Shown here: positions 7,301-13,549 of the stretch, one piece after another
Position numbering within the stretch: the stretch's first letter is position 1
Layout: each line of letters opens with the position of its first letter
Source: Actinomycetota bacterium
GTDB lineage: Bacteria; Actinomycetota; Acidimicrobiia; Acidimicrobiales; Ilumatobacteraceae
Assembly: GCA_026393655.1 (NCBI GenBank)
Contig: JAPKZT010000265.1
Span: forward strand, 1-13,549
Direction of reading: 5' to 3'
Length of the DNA stretch: 13,549 bases
Program-made: the position numbers and the translations under genes
The notes under the pieces: generated by a model
What the model was told of the DNA's origin: nothing
Databases searched by the model: none
Seen by the model: only the letters and a program-made list of their open reading frames with translations

Positions 7301-7791
7301 AACTTGTCACTGAAGCAGTCGCCGAAATGAAAGGTGAGGTGCCGAAGATTCCGGTTGAACTAAAAATTGATGTTCCAATCACCGCGTTTTTACCGAATGA
7401 TTATGTCGCAAAAGAAGAGTTGCGCCTTGATGCATATAGGCGTCTCGTGGCTGTTCGAACTCATGCCGATGTTCAAGACATCAAAGCAGAATGGCAGGAT
7501 CGCTTCGGTGAGTTGCCTGAGCCAGCCAAGTCTCTGTTGATGGTTGGCTCACTTCGCGCCGAGTGCCATCGCATCGGTCTGCGTGAAATTATTGTCTCAG
7601 ATAATCGTGCCAAACTATCGCCGATCACTCTTAAGGCCAGCGAGTCAATGCGCCTTGTGCGATTGTCACCATCAGCAACATATCGCGAGCAATCCAAAGA
7701 TCTAAGCATTGCGATTCCGCGCGGTCAAGAGCCAGCAACATATCTAGTCGGCTTCATGCAAGAACTTGTCGAAGAAGTGGCACTAGGGTAA
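4384..7791 (+). CDS. mfd: Transcription-repair coupling factor Mfd
   Basis: Mfd is an ATP-driven DNA translocase that removes RNA polymerase stalled at lesions and recruits UvrA. The 1135-residue protein has the full family layout. A UvrB-like N-terminal module spans about 1-350, including FPAWETLPFE and the REELVEHRGEFARRGSIIDV block. The RNA-polymerase-interacting CarD-like domain begins near residue 470 (LKPGDYVVHHVHGVGKYLG). The RecG-like motor carries Walker A GDVGFGKTE (Lys630), the DEEQ box (725-728), TATPIPRTLE and RGRVGRSGQ (from 896). A C-terminal TRCF domain starts at about residue 1000 (FLPNDYVAKEELRLDAYRRL). No key motif is missing. The ATG at 4384 is 11 bases after pth, and the next gene starts five bases after its stop, so it is probably cotranscribed. 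Confidence 0.97.
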   Translation: MTVLGALASTFSFDPALSAALGEKSASIVCAEHTWPLLLSGLTQRTENELVIVAAPTGLMAGQLRDDLVAFLPERDVVLFPAWETLPFERVSPNVETMGKRLEVLWRIKNDPPKIIVTGVRALLQHLSNTVVEPLVIKQKTQVDMDELISTLARFGYRREELVEHRGEFARRGSIIDVFPSTADTPIRIDLWGDEVDRLTTFNVNDQRSTDDLDSVQIFPARELIINADVAARAQNLISEEPWGQENWERIAQGMTFDGMESWLPWVATDSKVLTDVCAESASVHIVLIEPRRLRDRARDLIAEEDDLARALASTWSRDPDQKYPRLHSEIESFLKNTNAESIISLSPVADSPGATSIESSTWGQATGDTEALANRILRFVTKKFRVIIAADTQSSAQRFFEVLTLEGVTVRLLEQQATAITSPGVSIVVASLHSGCIINAHDLAIITESDLTGRRRTHRHTKPVKRNSLSVFEDLKPGDYVVHHVHGVGKYLGMSKQSMGGVERDYMQLQYNNGNLYVPTDHIDAIRQYIGGETPTLNRMGGSDFAKSKARVRSAVREIAQELVVLYQRRVTAAGHAFASDTAWQHEMEAAFQFVETPDQRIAIIDTKADMEREVPMDRLVCGDVGFGKTEVAVRAAFKCIQDGKQVAVLVPTTLLATQHGTTFTTRFTGYPIRVEVLSRFLTAKQAKQVLQGLESGQIDCVIGTHRLLQEGVKFKDLGLLVVDEEQRFGVQHKEQMKQLKTNVDVLTLTATPIPRTLEMSLVGIRDLSLLNTPPADRQPILTFVGEEDDRVATEAIRRELLRDGQVFWVHNRVRSIEDRARELRELVPEARIIVAHGQMDEAKLERAVQDFWEGKYDVLVCTTIIESGIDMPTVNTLVVERADLLGLGQLHQLRGRVGRSGQRAYAYLFHPRDRALSEHAYERLRTIGEATELGSGFKIAMRDLEIRGAGNLLGEAQSGHIAAVGYDLYCQLVTEAVAEMKGEVPKIPVELKIDVPITAFLPNDYVAKEELRLDAYRRLVAVRTHADVQDIKAEWQDRFGELPEPAKSLLMVGSLRAECHRIGLREIIVSDNRAKLSPITLKASESMRLVRLSPSATYREQSKDLSIAIPRGQEPATYLVGFMQELVEEVALG

Positions 7792-7796
7792 GTGCG

Positions 7797-8711
7797 ATGA
7801 AAAATAACAAAACAAATACTTCTAGTCTCATAACAACTACTTTTGTGGCCCTTGCAGTTGTTTTATCAAGTTGCGGCTCAACTACAAACTCCGCCGCAGA
7901 AATTGGCAGCTCAAAAATTTCGCGAGATGAACTTGAACTTACGGTTAAAGAACTTAGCGACGCAGGACAAACTCCAGTGGTTGACGGTGAAGTTGCTGGC
8001 GATACCGCGCGAAGTGTGCTCACCGCTCTAATTCAAGGTGCTGCCGCAGATGTAATCCTCAAGAAATATGGACAAGAGATAACCAAAGCCGACCGTGACA
8101 AAATCGACGCGACGATCAAGCAAAATACCGATACAACATCATTCAGCGATCACCTGAAAGAATTGATTATTGAATTAAATGCTGGAGGTCTAGCCCTCAA
8201 GCGCATTGTTGCACCAGATGCAAAAACAGCAGCAAAGATGTACGACGAAGCACCTGCGTCACTCGGCGTGATGTGTGTTCGACATTTAGTCGTCAAAGAA
8301 GAAGCAAAGGCTAAAGAGGCTCTGAAGAAAATTACAGATGGTGCAGATTTCGCAACTATTGCCGGAGAATATTCGATTGAACCAAATGCAAAAGTATCTG
8401 GTGGCGCACTTTCTGGCGAAAAAAATGCTTGCATGTTGCTCAGCGAATATCAAAGTAGTTTTGATCCTGACTTCACGGCTGGTGCACTACTTGCCAAGCC
8501 AGGTATTCCAACCGGCCCGGTTAAATCAAGTTTCGGATATCACATTATTTTGATTCGACCATTTGTTGAAGTAGCGACAGACATCTCGGCGTTACTTGAA
8601 GCAAACGCTGGAGAACTTCTTTTAAACGGATACATCACAACATCAAAGATCAAAGTTGACTCTGCCTACGGCCACTGGAATTCAGCTCGTGGCGCCATCG
8701 TCGCAAACTAG
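7797..8711 (+). CDS. PpiC/parvulin-type peptidyl-prolyl isomerase lipoprotein
   Basis: The 304-residue protein begins with a lipoprotein signal: a basic N-region (KNNK), a hydrophobic core and the lipobox LSSC, with Cys26 as the likely lipidated residue. It should therefore be anchored on the outer face of the membrane. A SurA-N-like helical segment (about 35-150) precedes a parvulin domain (about 158-265), recognised by CVRHLVV, FATIAGEYS, SGGALSG and the closing GPVKSSFGYHIILI. Two further cysteines, Cys160 and Cys212, flank the core of this domain and could form a disulfide outside the cell. The protein probably assists folding of exported proteins. It sits five bases after mfd and 12 before mazG. 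Substrates are unknown, and catalytic activity of the divergent parvulin domain is inferred. Confidence 0.85.
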   Translation: MKNNKTNTSSLITTTFVALAVVLSSCGSTTNSAAEIGSSKISRDELELTVKELSDAGQTPVVDGEVAGDTARSVLTALIQGAAADVILKKYGQEITKADRDKIDATIKQNTDTTSFSDHLKELIIELNAGGLALKRIVAPDAKTAAKMYDEAPASLGVMCVRHLVVKEEAKAKEALKKITDGADFATIAGEYSIEPNAKVSGGALSGEKNACMLLSEYQSSFDPDFTAGALLAKPGIPTGPVKSSFGYHIILIRPFVEVATDISALLEANAGELLLNGYITTSKIKVDSAYGHWNSARGAIVAN

Positions 8712-8723
8712 TTTGGTACGCCC

Positions 8724-10175
8724 ATGACGGCGCAAATCACAATTGTTGGTCTTGGCCCAGGCTCGGCTGGCTCGATAAACCACGAGACTTTACAAGCAAT
8801 TGAGCGAATCAAATTTCGATACGTTCGAACGAATCGTCATCCAACTTCTCATCTCGTAGAAGGTGCCGTGAGTTTTGATGATGAATACGAACGACATGAA
8901 TCATTCAGTGATGTCTACGTAGCGATCGCTACGAGACTCGTGACGGCGGCGCATCAACATGGCGAGATTCTCTATGCTGTGCCGGGTTCGCCACTAGTGC
9001 TTGAGCAAACCGTGCAACATTTGCTTAATGACGAAACTGTCAAAGTCGTGTTGGTGCCTGCGATGAGTTTCTTGGATGTCGCATGGAGCGAACTAAAAAT
9101 TGATCCTGTTAATGCAGGCGTGCGAATGATCGATGGACATCTTTTTGCAGAGCTTGCCGCGGGCGACAGTGGTCCACTGCTTGTTGCGCAATGCCACGCG
9201 CAGTGGGTGCTTTCGAACATCAAACTTGCTCATGAGTCTGCAACAGGCGATGAACCAGTTGTAATTTTGCATCACCTTGGATTAGACGATCAGCGCATTA
9301 TTCATACGACTTGGCAAAACCTTGATCGCGAAATTCAGCCAGATCATTTAACGACGCTGTACATTCCGCGACTCGCCGAGCCAGTCGCGGCAGAAATGGC
9401 ACGACTGCATGTACTGGCTCGAACTTTGCGCGAACAGTGCCCATGGGATCGTGAGCAGACACACGAATCACTCGTTCGCTATTTGATCGAAGAAACTTAT
9501 GAGGTCGTAGATGCGATCAATCAACTTGATGTTGATGATCCGTCAACTGACGACGCCTTTATTGAAGAGCTTGGAGACTTGTTATATCAAGTCGAGTTTC
9601 ACGCCACTATCGCCGAGCAACAGGGTCGATTCAGCATCGCCGATGTTGCTAATTCAATACATGAGAAATTAGTGCGCAGACACCCACATGTATTTGGCGA
9701 TGTGACTGCAGATTCAGCAGACCAAGTCGTCTCAACTTGGGATGCTATTAAACAACAAGAACGCGGCGAAGTTGACAGCAAATCAGTATTTGATGGTGTC
9801 GCAACTGCCGCTCCAGCGCTGATGTATTCAACCAAACTACAAAAGCGTGCCGCAGAGCAAGGTTTTGATTGGCCAAATAGCGACGGCGCATACGAAAAAA
9901 TCGCCGAAGAGATTGCTGAACTGCGTGAAGCTGTACTACTAAATAGTGACCCTCAAGCCGTGCTAATGGAGCTTGGTGATGTGCTATTCAGCGTTGTCAA
10001 TTTATCTCGTCACCTCAAAGTCGATGCAGAGACGGCACTGCGCAGCGCATCTGAAAAATTCAAGGCAAGATTTGAAAAAGTTGTTGAACTCGCAACGCAA
10101 CGAAATCTTGATTTAACAAAGTGTTCGCTTGCTGAACTTGATGAACTTTGGAATGAGATAAAGTTACTGTTATGA
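8724..10175 (+). CDS. mazG: YabN-type fusion: SAM-dependent tetrapyrrole-methylase-like domain plus tandem MazG NTP pyrophosphohydrolase
   Basis: The 483-residue protein combines two modules. Residues 1 to about 215 resemble the TP-methylase (corrin/porphyrin methylase) fold, with the N-terminal VGLGPGSAG loop and YAVPGSPLVLE; its role in such fusions is unknown. From about residue 230 comes a duplicated MazG module that hydrolyses (d)NTPs to (d)NMP and pyrophosphate to clean the nucleotide pool. The first half has CPWDREQTHESL, the metal-binding EETYE (256-260) and EELGD (281-285). The second half has GFDWPN, EEIAE (395-399) and MELGDVLFSVVNLSR. Length and order match Bacillus YabN. The gene ends in a 4-nt ATGA overlap with eno. 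The start ATG has no strong ribosome site. Confidence 0.92.
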   Translation: MTAQITIVGLGPGSAGSINHETLQAIERIKFRYVRTNRHPTSHLVEGAVSFDDEYERHESFSDVYVAIATRLVTAAHQHGEILYAVPGSPLVLEQTVQHLLNDETVKVVLVPAMSFLDVAWSELKIDPVNAGVRMIDGHLFAELAAGDSGPLLVAQCHAQWVLSNIKLAHESATGDEPVVILHHLGLDDQRIIHTTWQNLDREIQPDHLTTLYIPRLAEPVAAEMARLHVLARTLREQCPWDREQTHESLVRYLIEETYEVVDAINQLDVDDPSTDDAFIEELGDLLYQVEFHATIAEQQGRFSIADVANSIHEKLVRRHPHVFGDVTADSADQVVSTWDAIKQQERGEVDSKSVFDGVATAAPALMYSTKLQKRAAEQGFDWPNSDGAYEKIAEEIAELREAVLLNSDPQAVLMELGDVLFSVVNLSRHLKVDAETALRSASEKFKARFEKVVELATQRNLDLTKCSLAELDELWNEIKLLL

Positions 10176-11449
10176 CAGCAATTACAAACATACTCGGACG
10201 TGAAGTTTTGGATTCGCGTGGCAACCCGACTGTAGAAGTTGAAATATTGCTCGAGTCAGGTGCAACGGGTCGAGCCATTGTTCCTTCTGGTGCATCAACT
10301 GGCGAACACGAAGCAGTTGAATTACGCGATGGCGGAAAGCGTTTCTTGGGCAAAGGTGTGTTGCAAGCAGTAGCCAATATCAATAACGAAATTCGCGACA
10401 CTGTAATTGGATTAAATGGCTTAGACCAAAGAGCGTTAGACAATAAATTAATTTCTCTTGACGGCACAGAAAATAAGTCACGACTAGGTGCAAACGCGAT
10501 ACTTGGCGTGAGCCTTGCAGTTGCGAGAGCGGCATCAAGTTCTCGAAATCTACCGTTGTATAAATCAATTGGCGGTGACGACGCAAACACTTTGCCAGTA
10601 CCAATGATGAACGTGCTCAATGGTGGAGTGCATGCCGACAACAACATCGACTTACAAGAATTTATGATCATGCCAATTGGCGCTTCGCGCTTTAGCGAAG
10701 GGCTGCAATGGGGCGTCGAGACTTATCACACACTGAAATCTTTGTTGCGCGCCAAAGGTTTATCAACTGCCGTTGGTGACGAAGGTGGTTTTGCGCCAAA
10801 CCTTGCGAACAACGAAGAAGCGATCGAATTTCTTGTAGATGCGATCACGCGTGCAGGTTTCAAGCCTGGTGTTGATATTGCCATTGCGCTCGACCCGGCG
10901 ATGAGCGAACTTTACAAAGACTCGCGCTATCACATGGCTGGCGAAAATAAGATTTTTACTAATGATGAGCTTGTCGAATGGTGGGTGTCGTTGGTTGATA
11001 AATACCCGATTGTGTCAATTGAAGATGGCATGGCTCAAGACGATTGGGATGGTTGGGAAGCGCTTTCATCTGCACTTGGTCAGCGAATTCAATTAGTCGG
11101 CGATGATTTATTCGTTACGAACACAAAACGACTACAACAAGGCATCGATCGAAAAATCGCCAACAGCATTCTGATAAAAGTAAATCAGATCGGCACTCTG
11201 TCAGAGACTCTAGACGCAGTCTCACTCGCAAATACTAAAAATTACACGAGCGTGATGAGTCACCGCAGCGGCGAAACAGAAGACTCAACCATCGCTGATC
11301 TGGCTGTTGCAACAAATTGTGGTCAAATCAAAACTGGAGCACCGGCTCGTAGCGACCGTGTTGCAAAATACAATCAGTTATTGCGCATCGAACAAGATCT
11401 CGGCACAAACGCTCAATATCCTGTTTTGTTTGGGCACTCCACCAAATAA
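10172..11449 (+). CDS. eno: Enolase (phosphopyruvate hydratase)
   Basis: Enolase interconverts 2-phosphoglycerate and phosphoenolpyruvate in glycolysis and, in many bacteria, also joins the RNA degradosome. At 425 residues it has the standard length. Family motifs are intact: REVLDSRGNPTVEVE at the N-terminus, PSGASTGEHEAVELRDG, LNGGVHADN, VGDEGGFAPN with the catalytic Glu204, SIEDGMAQDDW, GDDLFVTN, LIKVNQIGT with the catalytic Lys336, and SHRSGETEDSTIADLAVA. The ATG overlaps the mazG stop by four bases, so translation is likely coupled. The mazG-eno-ftsB order is characteristic of Actinomycetota. Confidence 0.97.
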   Translation: MTAITNILGREVLDSRGNPTVEVEILLESGATGRAIVPSGASTGEHEAVELRDGGKRFLGKGVLQAVANINNEIRDTVIGLNGLDQRALDNKLISLDGTENKSRLGANAILGVSLAVARAASSSRNLPLYKSIGGDDANTLPVPMMNVLNGGVHADNNIDLQEFMIMPIGASRFSEGLQWGVETYHTLKSLLRAKGLSTAVGDEGGFAPNLANNEEAIEFLVDAITRAGFKPGVDIAIALDPAMSELYKDSRYHMAGENKIFTNDELVEWWVSLVDKYPIVSIEDGMAQDDWDGWEALSSALGQRIQLVGDDLFVTNTKRLQQGIDRKIANSILIKVNQIGTLSETLDAVSLANTKNYTSVMSHRSGETEDSTIADLAVATNCGQIKTGAPARSDRVAKYNQLLRIEQDLGTNAQYPVLFGHSTK

Positions 11450-11475
11450 AGGTTTGTGTAAGCCAGAATATATGA

Positions 11476-11949
11476 GTGTCGCAAAATAAATCTCAATCTG
11501 CCCCGCGACCAAGACCACTAGGCGCCGACCCATCGGCTCGCGTTTCACGAAAAAGTCGCAGTCGGTTTGCGATTGTTCCGCTTGGGACATTGTTTATTGG
11601 GGCAGTTCTAGTGGCATTGTCATTTATTCCATTACGCACATGGAATAAGCAGCGCACCCTTGTGGCGCAACGCACCGCACAACTTGCTGCTTACGAAGAC
11701 ATAAATGCTTCGCTTCAAGAAGAAGTTGACAATCTCAAAACTCCACAAGGCGCCAAAGAAGCGGTTCGCTCGCAATTGGGTTACTTATCACCGAGTGAAA
11801 AACGAGTTCCACTACTTGACTCACCATCGGCTTCTATCACGTTGCCGGATCGATGGCCATACTCGCTAGTTAGCAACATCTTAAAAATAAAAACCGAAGA
11901 AGCGACCCGTGACAAAAGTGTAGGAATTTTAGACACACTTCAGCCGTAA
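11476..11949 (+). CDS. ftsB: FtsB/DivIC-like septum formation initiator protein
   Basis: This is a 157-residue single-pass membrane protein with the order expected for the FtsB/DivIC family. A basic cytoplasmic N-terminus (about 1-32, rich in Arg/Pro/Ser) is followed by one hydrophobic segment (about 33-54, IVPLGTLFIGAVLVALSFIP). A coiled coil comes next (about 57-90, NKQRTLVAQRTAQLAAYE then NASLQEEVDNLKT), followed by the family-typical tail GAKEAVRSQLGYLSPSEK. Such proteins join FtsL and FtsQ in the divisome and act outside the membrane during septum synthesis. The start is a GTG, 26 bases after eno, without a clear ribosome site. The position directly after eno matches other Actinomycetota and supports the assignment more than sequence alone. 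Confidence 0.85.
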   Translation: MSQNKSQSAPRPRPLGADPSARVSRKSRSRFAIVPLGTLFIGAVLVALSFIPLRTWNKQRTLVAQRTAQLAAYEDINASLQEEVDNLKTPQGAKEAVRSQLGYLSPSEKRVPLLDSPSASITLPDRWPYSLVSNILKIKTEEATRDKSVGILDTLQP

Positions 11950-11967
11950 TATAAGTCGAGATATAAA
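11939..11967 (+). promoter_or_regulatory. Candidate promoter for the CoxL-like gene
   Basis: TTCAGC (11939-11944) and TATAAA (11962-11967) are separated by 17 bases. The -10 is good (5 of 6 against TATAAT) and the -35 is poor. The position, between the division gene and a functionally unrelated dehydrogenase, is where a new transcription unit would begin. Confidence 0.35.
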
Positions 11968-11988
11968 CTGCAGTAAATAGTTGTAGTT

Positions 11989-11994
11989 GAGGAG
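11989..11994 (+). promoter_or_regulatory. Strong ribosome binding site for the CoxL-like gene
   Basis: GAGGAG at 11989-11994 is followed by five bases and then GTG at 12000. It is the clearest Shine-Dalgarno in the window and fixes a non-ATG start. Confidence 0.8.
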
Positions 11995-11999
11995 CAATC

Positions 12000-13549
12000 G
12001 TGGCTGGAAGCATTTTAGGCAATCGTGTATTACGTAAAGAAGACCCGAAGTTTTTGACATCTGGTGGCAAATACATCGAAGATCTCAATGACGAACCGAT
12101 GTTCGCAGGAGCGTTGCATGTAACTTATGTTCGATCAACTGTTGCTCACGCAAAAATTATAAATATTGATTTGTCTGAATGCAAAAATGCGCCCGGTGTA
12201 GTTGCAGTTTTTACTGCCCAAGATTTGGGTCTTGAAGAAGAATCTTCCGGTTTTAACGCCGCGGCCAAGCGCGCGCATTTAGCAATCGGCAAAGTTCGTT
12301 GGGTTGGCGAACTCGTTGCCGCAATAGTCACAGAGCGCGCCGATCAAGGCGAAGACGCAGCCGAACGGGCGATTATTGATTACGAAACTCTCGAGCCGCT
12401 AATTGATGTAGAACATGCGATGACGAGCACGAATTTAATTTACGAAGAATGTGGCACCAACATCGTCATGGGCACAGTCGAAATGGGAATGCCAGACAAT
12501 ACGGGTGACGAACTTTTCAAAGACTGTGAAGTTGTCGTCAAGGGTCGGTTCATGAATCAGCGCGTTGCCCCGTGCCCACTTGAGGCACGCGGTTCGGCAG
12601 CAGCATGGATAGACGGCCGGCTAGTTCAATGGATCTCAACACAACACGCTCAAGGTGTGCGTAACGAAGTTGTCAAGGCGAACAAAATTGATGCCGAGAA
12701 AGTGCGAATCATTACTCCAGATGTGGGTGGTGGGTTTGGTGCAAAAATCAGTGCATACTCAGAAGAATTATTGCTCGGCAATATTTCAAAACATGTCGGC
12801 AAACCAGTGCGTTGGCGTGAGACGCGCAGCGAATCAATGGTTGGCCTCGGACACGGTCGCGCGCAACTGCAATATATAACTATCGGCGGCACCAAAGCTG
12901 GCCGAGTTACTGCGTACCAGTTGAATGCAATTCAAGATTCGGGCGGCTGGGTTGACGTCGGTACTGTGCTTGCGCCATTCATGACTCGGCCAATGGCTCA
13001 AGGCGTTTACGACATCGAAAAAATGGAATGTCGAACAACATCTGTAGTTACTAACACGACACCGATCGTTGCTTACCGAGGAGCAGGTCGACCTGAAGCA
13101 ACAGCGGCAATTGAACGCGCAATGGATTTATTTGCAGCCGAGATCGGCAAAGACCCAGTTGATGTTCGTCGAATGAATTTGATACCAAAATTTATGCAAC
13201 CATTCGCGACAAAAATTGGACATGTTTACGATGTTGGCGACTACGGCACTGCTCTTGACAAAGCACTTGCTGTTGCTAAATATTCCGAGGCGCGTGCCGA
13301 ACAAGCCGAGCGACGCAAGCGTGGCGATAAAATTCAACTCGGTATCGGCGTGAGTGTCTACGTCGAGATAACTGGCGGAGTCGATCCAATGCAAGAGCAT
13401 GCCAAGGTCAACGTATTACCAAACGGCAAAGCGGTCGTCTACACAGGTACTTCACCGCACGGGCAGGGTCACGTCACTTCGTGGGCAATGATCGCCAGCA
13501 GTGAAACCGGTATCTCTATCGAAGACATAGATGTTGTTTGGGGCGACAC
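12000..13549 (+). CDS. CoxL-like molybdenum hydroxylase large subunit (form II, AYRGAGR), 3' end outside window
   Basis: The frame is open from GTG at 12000 to the window edge, giving 516 residues of a family normally about 760-800 long. It belongs to the xanthine oxidase/aerobic CO dehydrogenase large-subunit family, which binds a molybdenum-cytosine-dinucleotide cofactor and works with a FAD-binding medium subunit and a 2Fe-2S small subunit. Visible landmarks are the N-terminal RKEDPKFLTSGGKYIEDL, the hammerhead domain end VGELVAAIV, RVAPCPLEARGSAAAW, TPDVGGGFGAK (DVGGGFGAK at 241-249) and the active-site loop AYRGAGR at 358-364. That loop defines form II enzymes; true form I CO dehydrogenases carry AYxCSFR. 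The substrate is therefore uncertain: CO oxidation is not established for form II, and aldehydes or N-heterocycles are possible. Partner subunits are not in the window. Confidence 0.92.
   Translation, partial: MAGSILGNRVLRKEDPKFLTSGGKYIEDLNDEPMFAGALHVTYVRSTVAHAKIINIDLSECKNAPGVVAVFTAQDLGLEEESSGFNAAAKRAHLAIGKVRWVGELVAAIVTERADQGEDAAERAIIDYETLEPLIDVEHAMTSTNLIYEECGTNIVMGTVEMGMPDNTGDELFKDCEVVVKGRFMNQRVAPCPLEARGSAAAWIDGRLVQWISTQHAQGVRNEVVKANKIDAEKVRIITPDVGGGFGAKISAYSEELLLGNISKHVGKPVRWRETRSESMVGLGHGRAQLQYITIGGTKAGRVTAYQLNAIQDSGGWVDVGTVLAPFMTRPMAQGVYDIEKMECRTTSVVTNTTPIVAYRGAGRPEATAAIERAMDLFAAEIGKDPVDVRRMNLIPKFMQPFATKIGHVYDVGDYGTALDKALAVAKYSEARAEQAERRKRGDKIQLGIGVSVYVEITGGVDPMQEHAKVNVLPNGKAVVYTGTSPHGQGHVTSWAMIASSETGISIEDIDVVWGD

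Noticed and set aside
6671..7330. A 219-codon open frame inside mfd on the + strand.
   Set aside because: It lies entirely inside the motor domain of Mfd in another frame, has no recognisable domain, and is Cys/Ser/His-rich as expected for a shadow frame.
10060..10671. A 203-codon minus-strand open frame over mazG/eno.
   Set aside because: It is antisense to the most conserved part of enolase, its composition is typical of a shadow, and no family is recognisable.
11472..11489. A five-codon ORF (MSVAK) starting four bases before the ftsB GTG.
   Set aside because: It could be a leader peptide, but there is no ribosome site and no regulatory structure; it is likely a chance frame.

Overview
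The window looks like a housekeeping stretch from an AT-leaning member of the Actinomycetota, most plausibly a planktonic Acidimicrobiia-type lineage. The support is the gene order glmU-prs-rplY-pth-mfd-(lipoprotein)-mazG-eno-ftsB, which resembles the mycobacterial glmU/prsA/rplY/pth and mfd/mazG/eno/ftsB neighbourhoods, plus an actinobacterial-type bS22 mini ribosomal protein. Placement below phylum is inference; no marker here settles it.

Layout: (a) 1-443 is the 3' end of a cell-envelope acyltransferase-type SGNH protein on the + strand. (b) 451-596 is a 44-bp tandem repeat lying between that gene and a convergent 30-codon bS22-type gene (576-668, - strand); the repeats copy the gene's own 3' end. 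(c) 747-817 is tRNA-Gln(TTG), followed by a 9-bp perfect-stem hairpin terminator. (d) 879-11949 is a tightly packed + strand run: glmU (truncated), prs, rplY, pth, mfd, a PpiC-type lipoprotein, a YabN-type mazG fusion, eno and an ftsB/divIC-like gene. Most gaps are 5-26 nt; the exceptions are two 4-nt ATGA overlaps (glmU/prs and mazG/eno) and an 87-nt gap between prs and rplY. (e) 12000 to the window end is the first 516 codons of a form II-type CoxL/molybdenum hydroxylase large subunit, behind its own ribosome site and a plausible promoter.

The genes cover cell-wall precursor synthesis (GlmU), nucleotide precursor supply (Prs), translation (bL25, bS22, Pth, tRNA-Gln), transcription-coupled repair (Mfd), nucleotide-pool cleaning (MazG), extracytoplasmic protein folding (PpiC), glycolysis (Eno) and division (FtsB-like). 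The CoxL-like gene starts a different, catabolic unit.

The most unusual points are a GlmU that lacks its acetyltransferase active site with no room for a frameshifted remainder, and an array of near-identical 44-bp repeats that duplicates the 3' end and stop codon of a mini ribosomal gene. I saw no phage, transposon, CRISPR or defence system.
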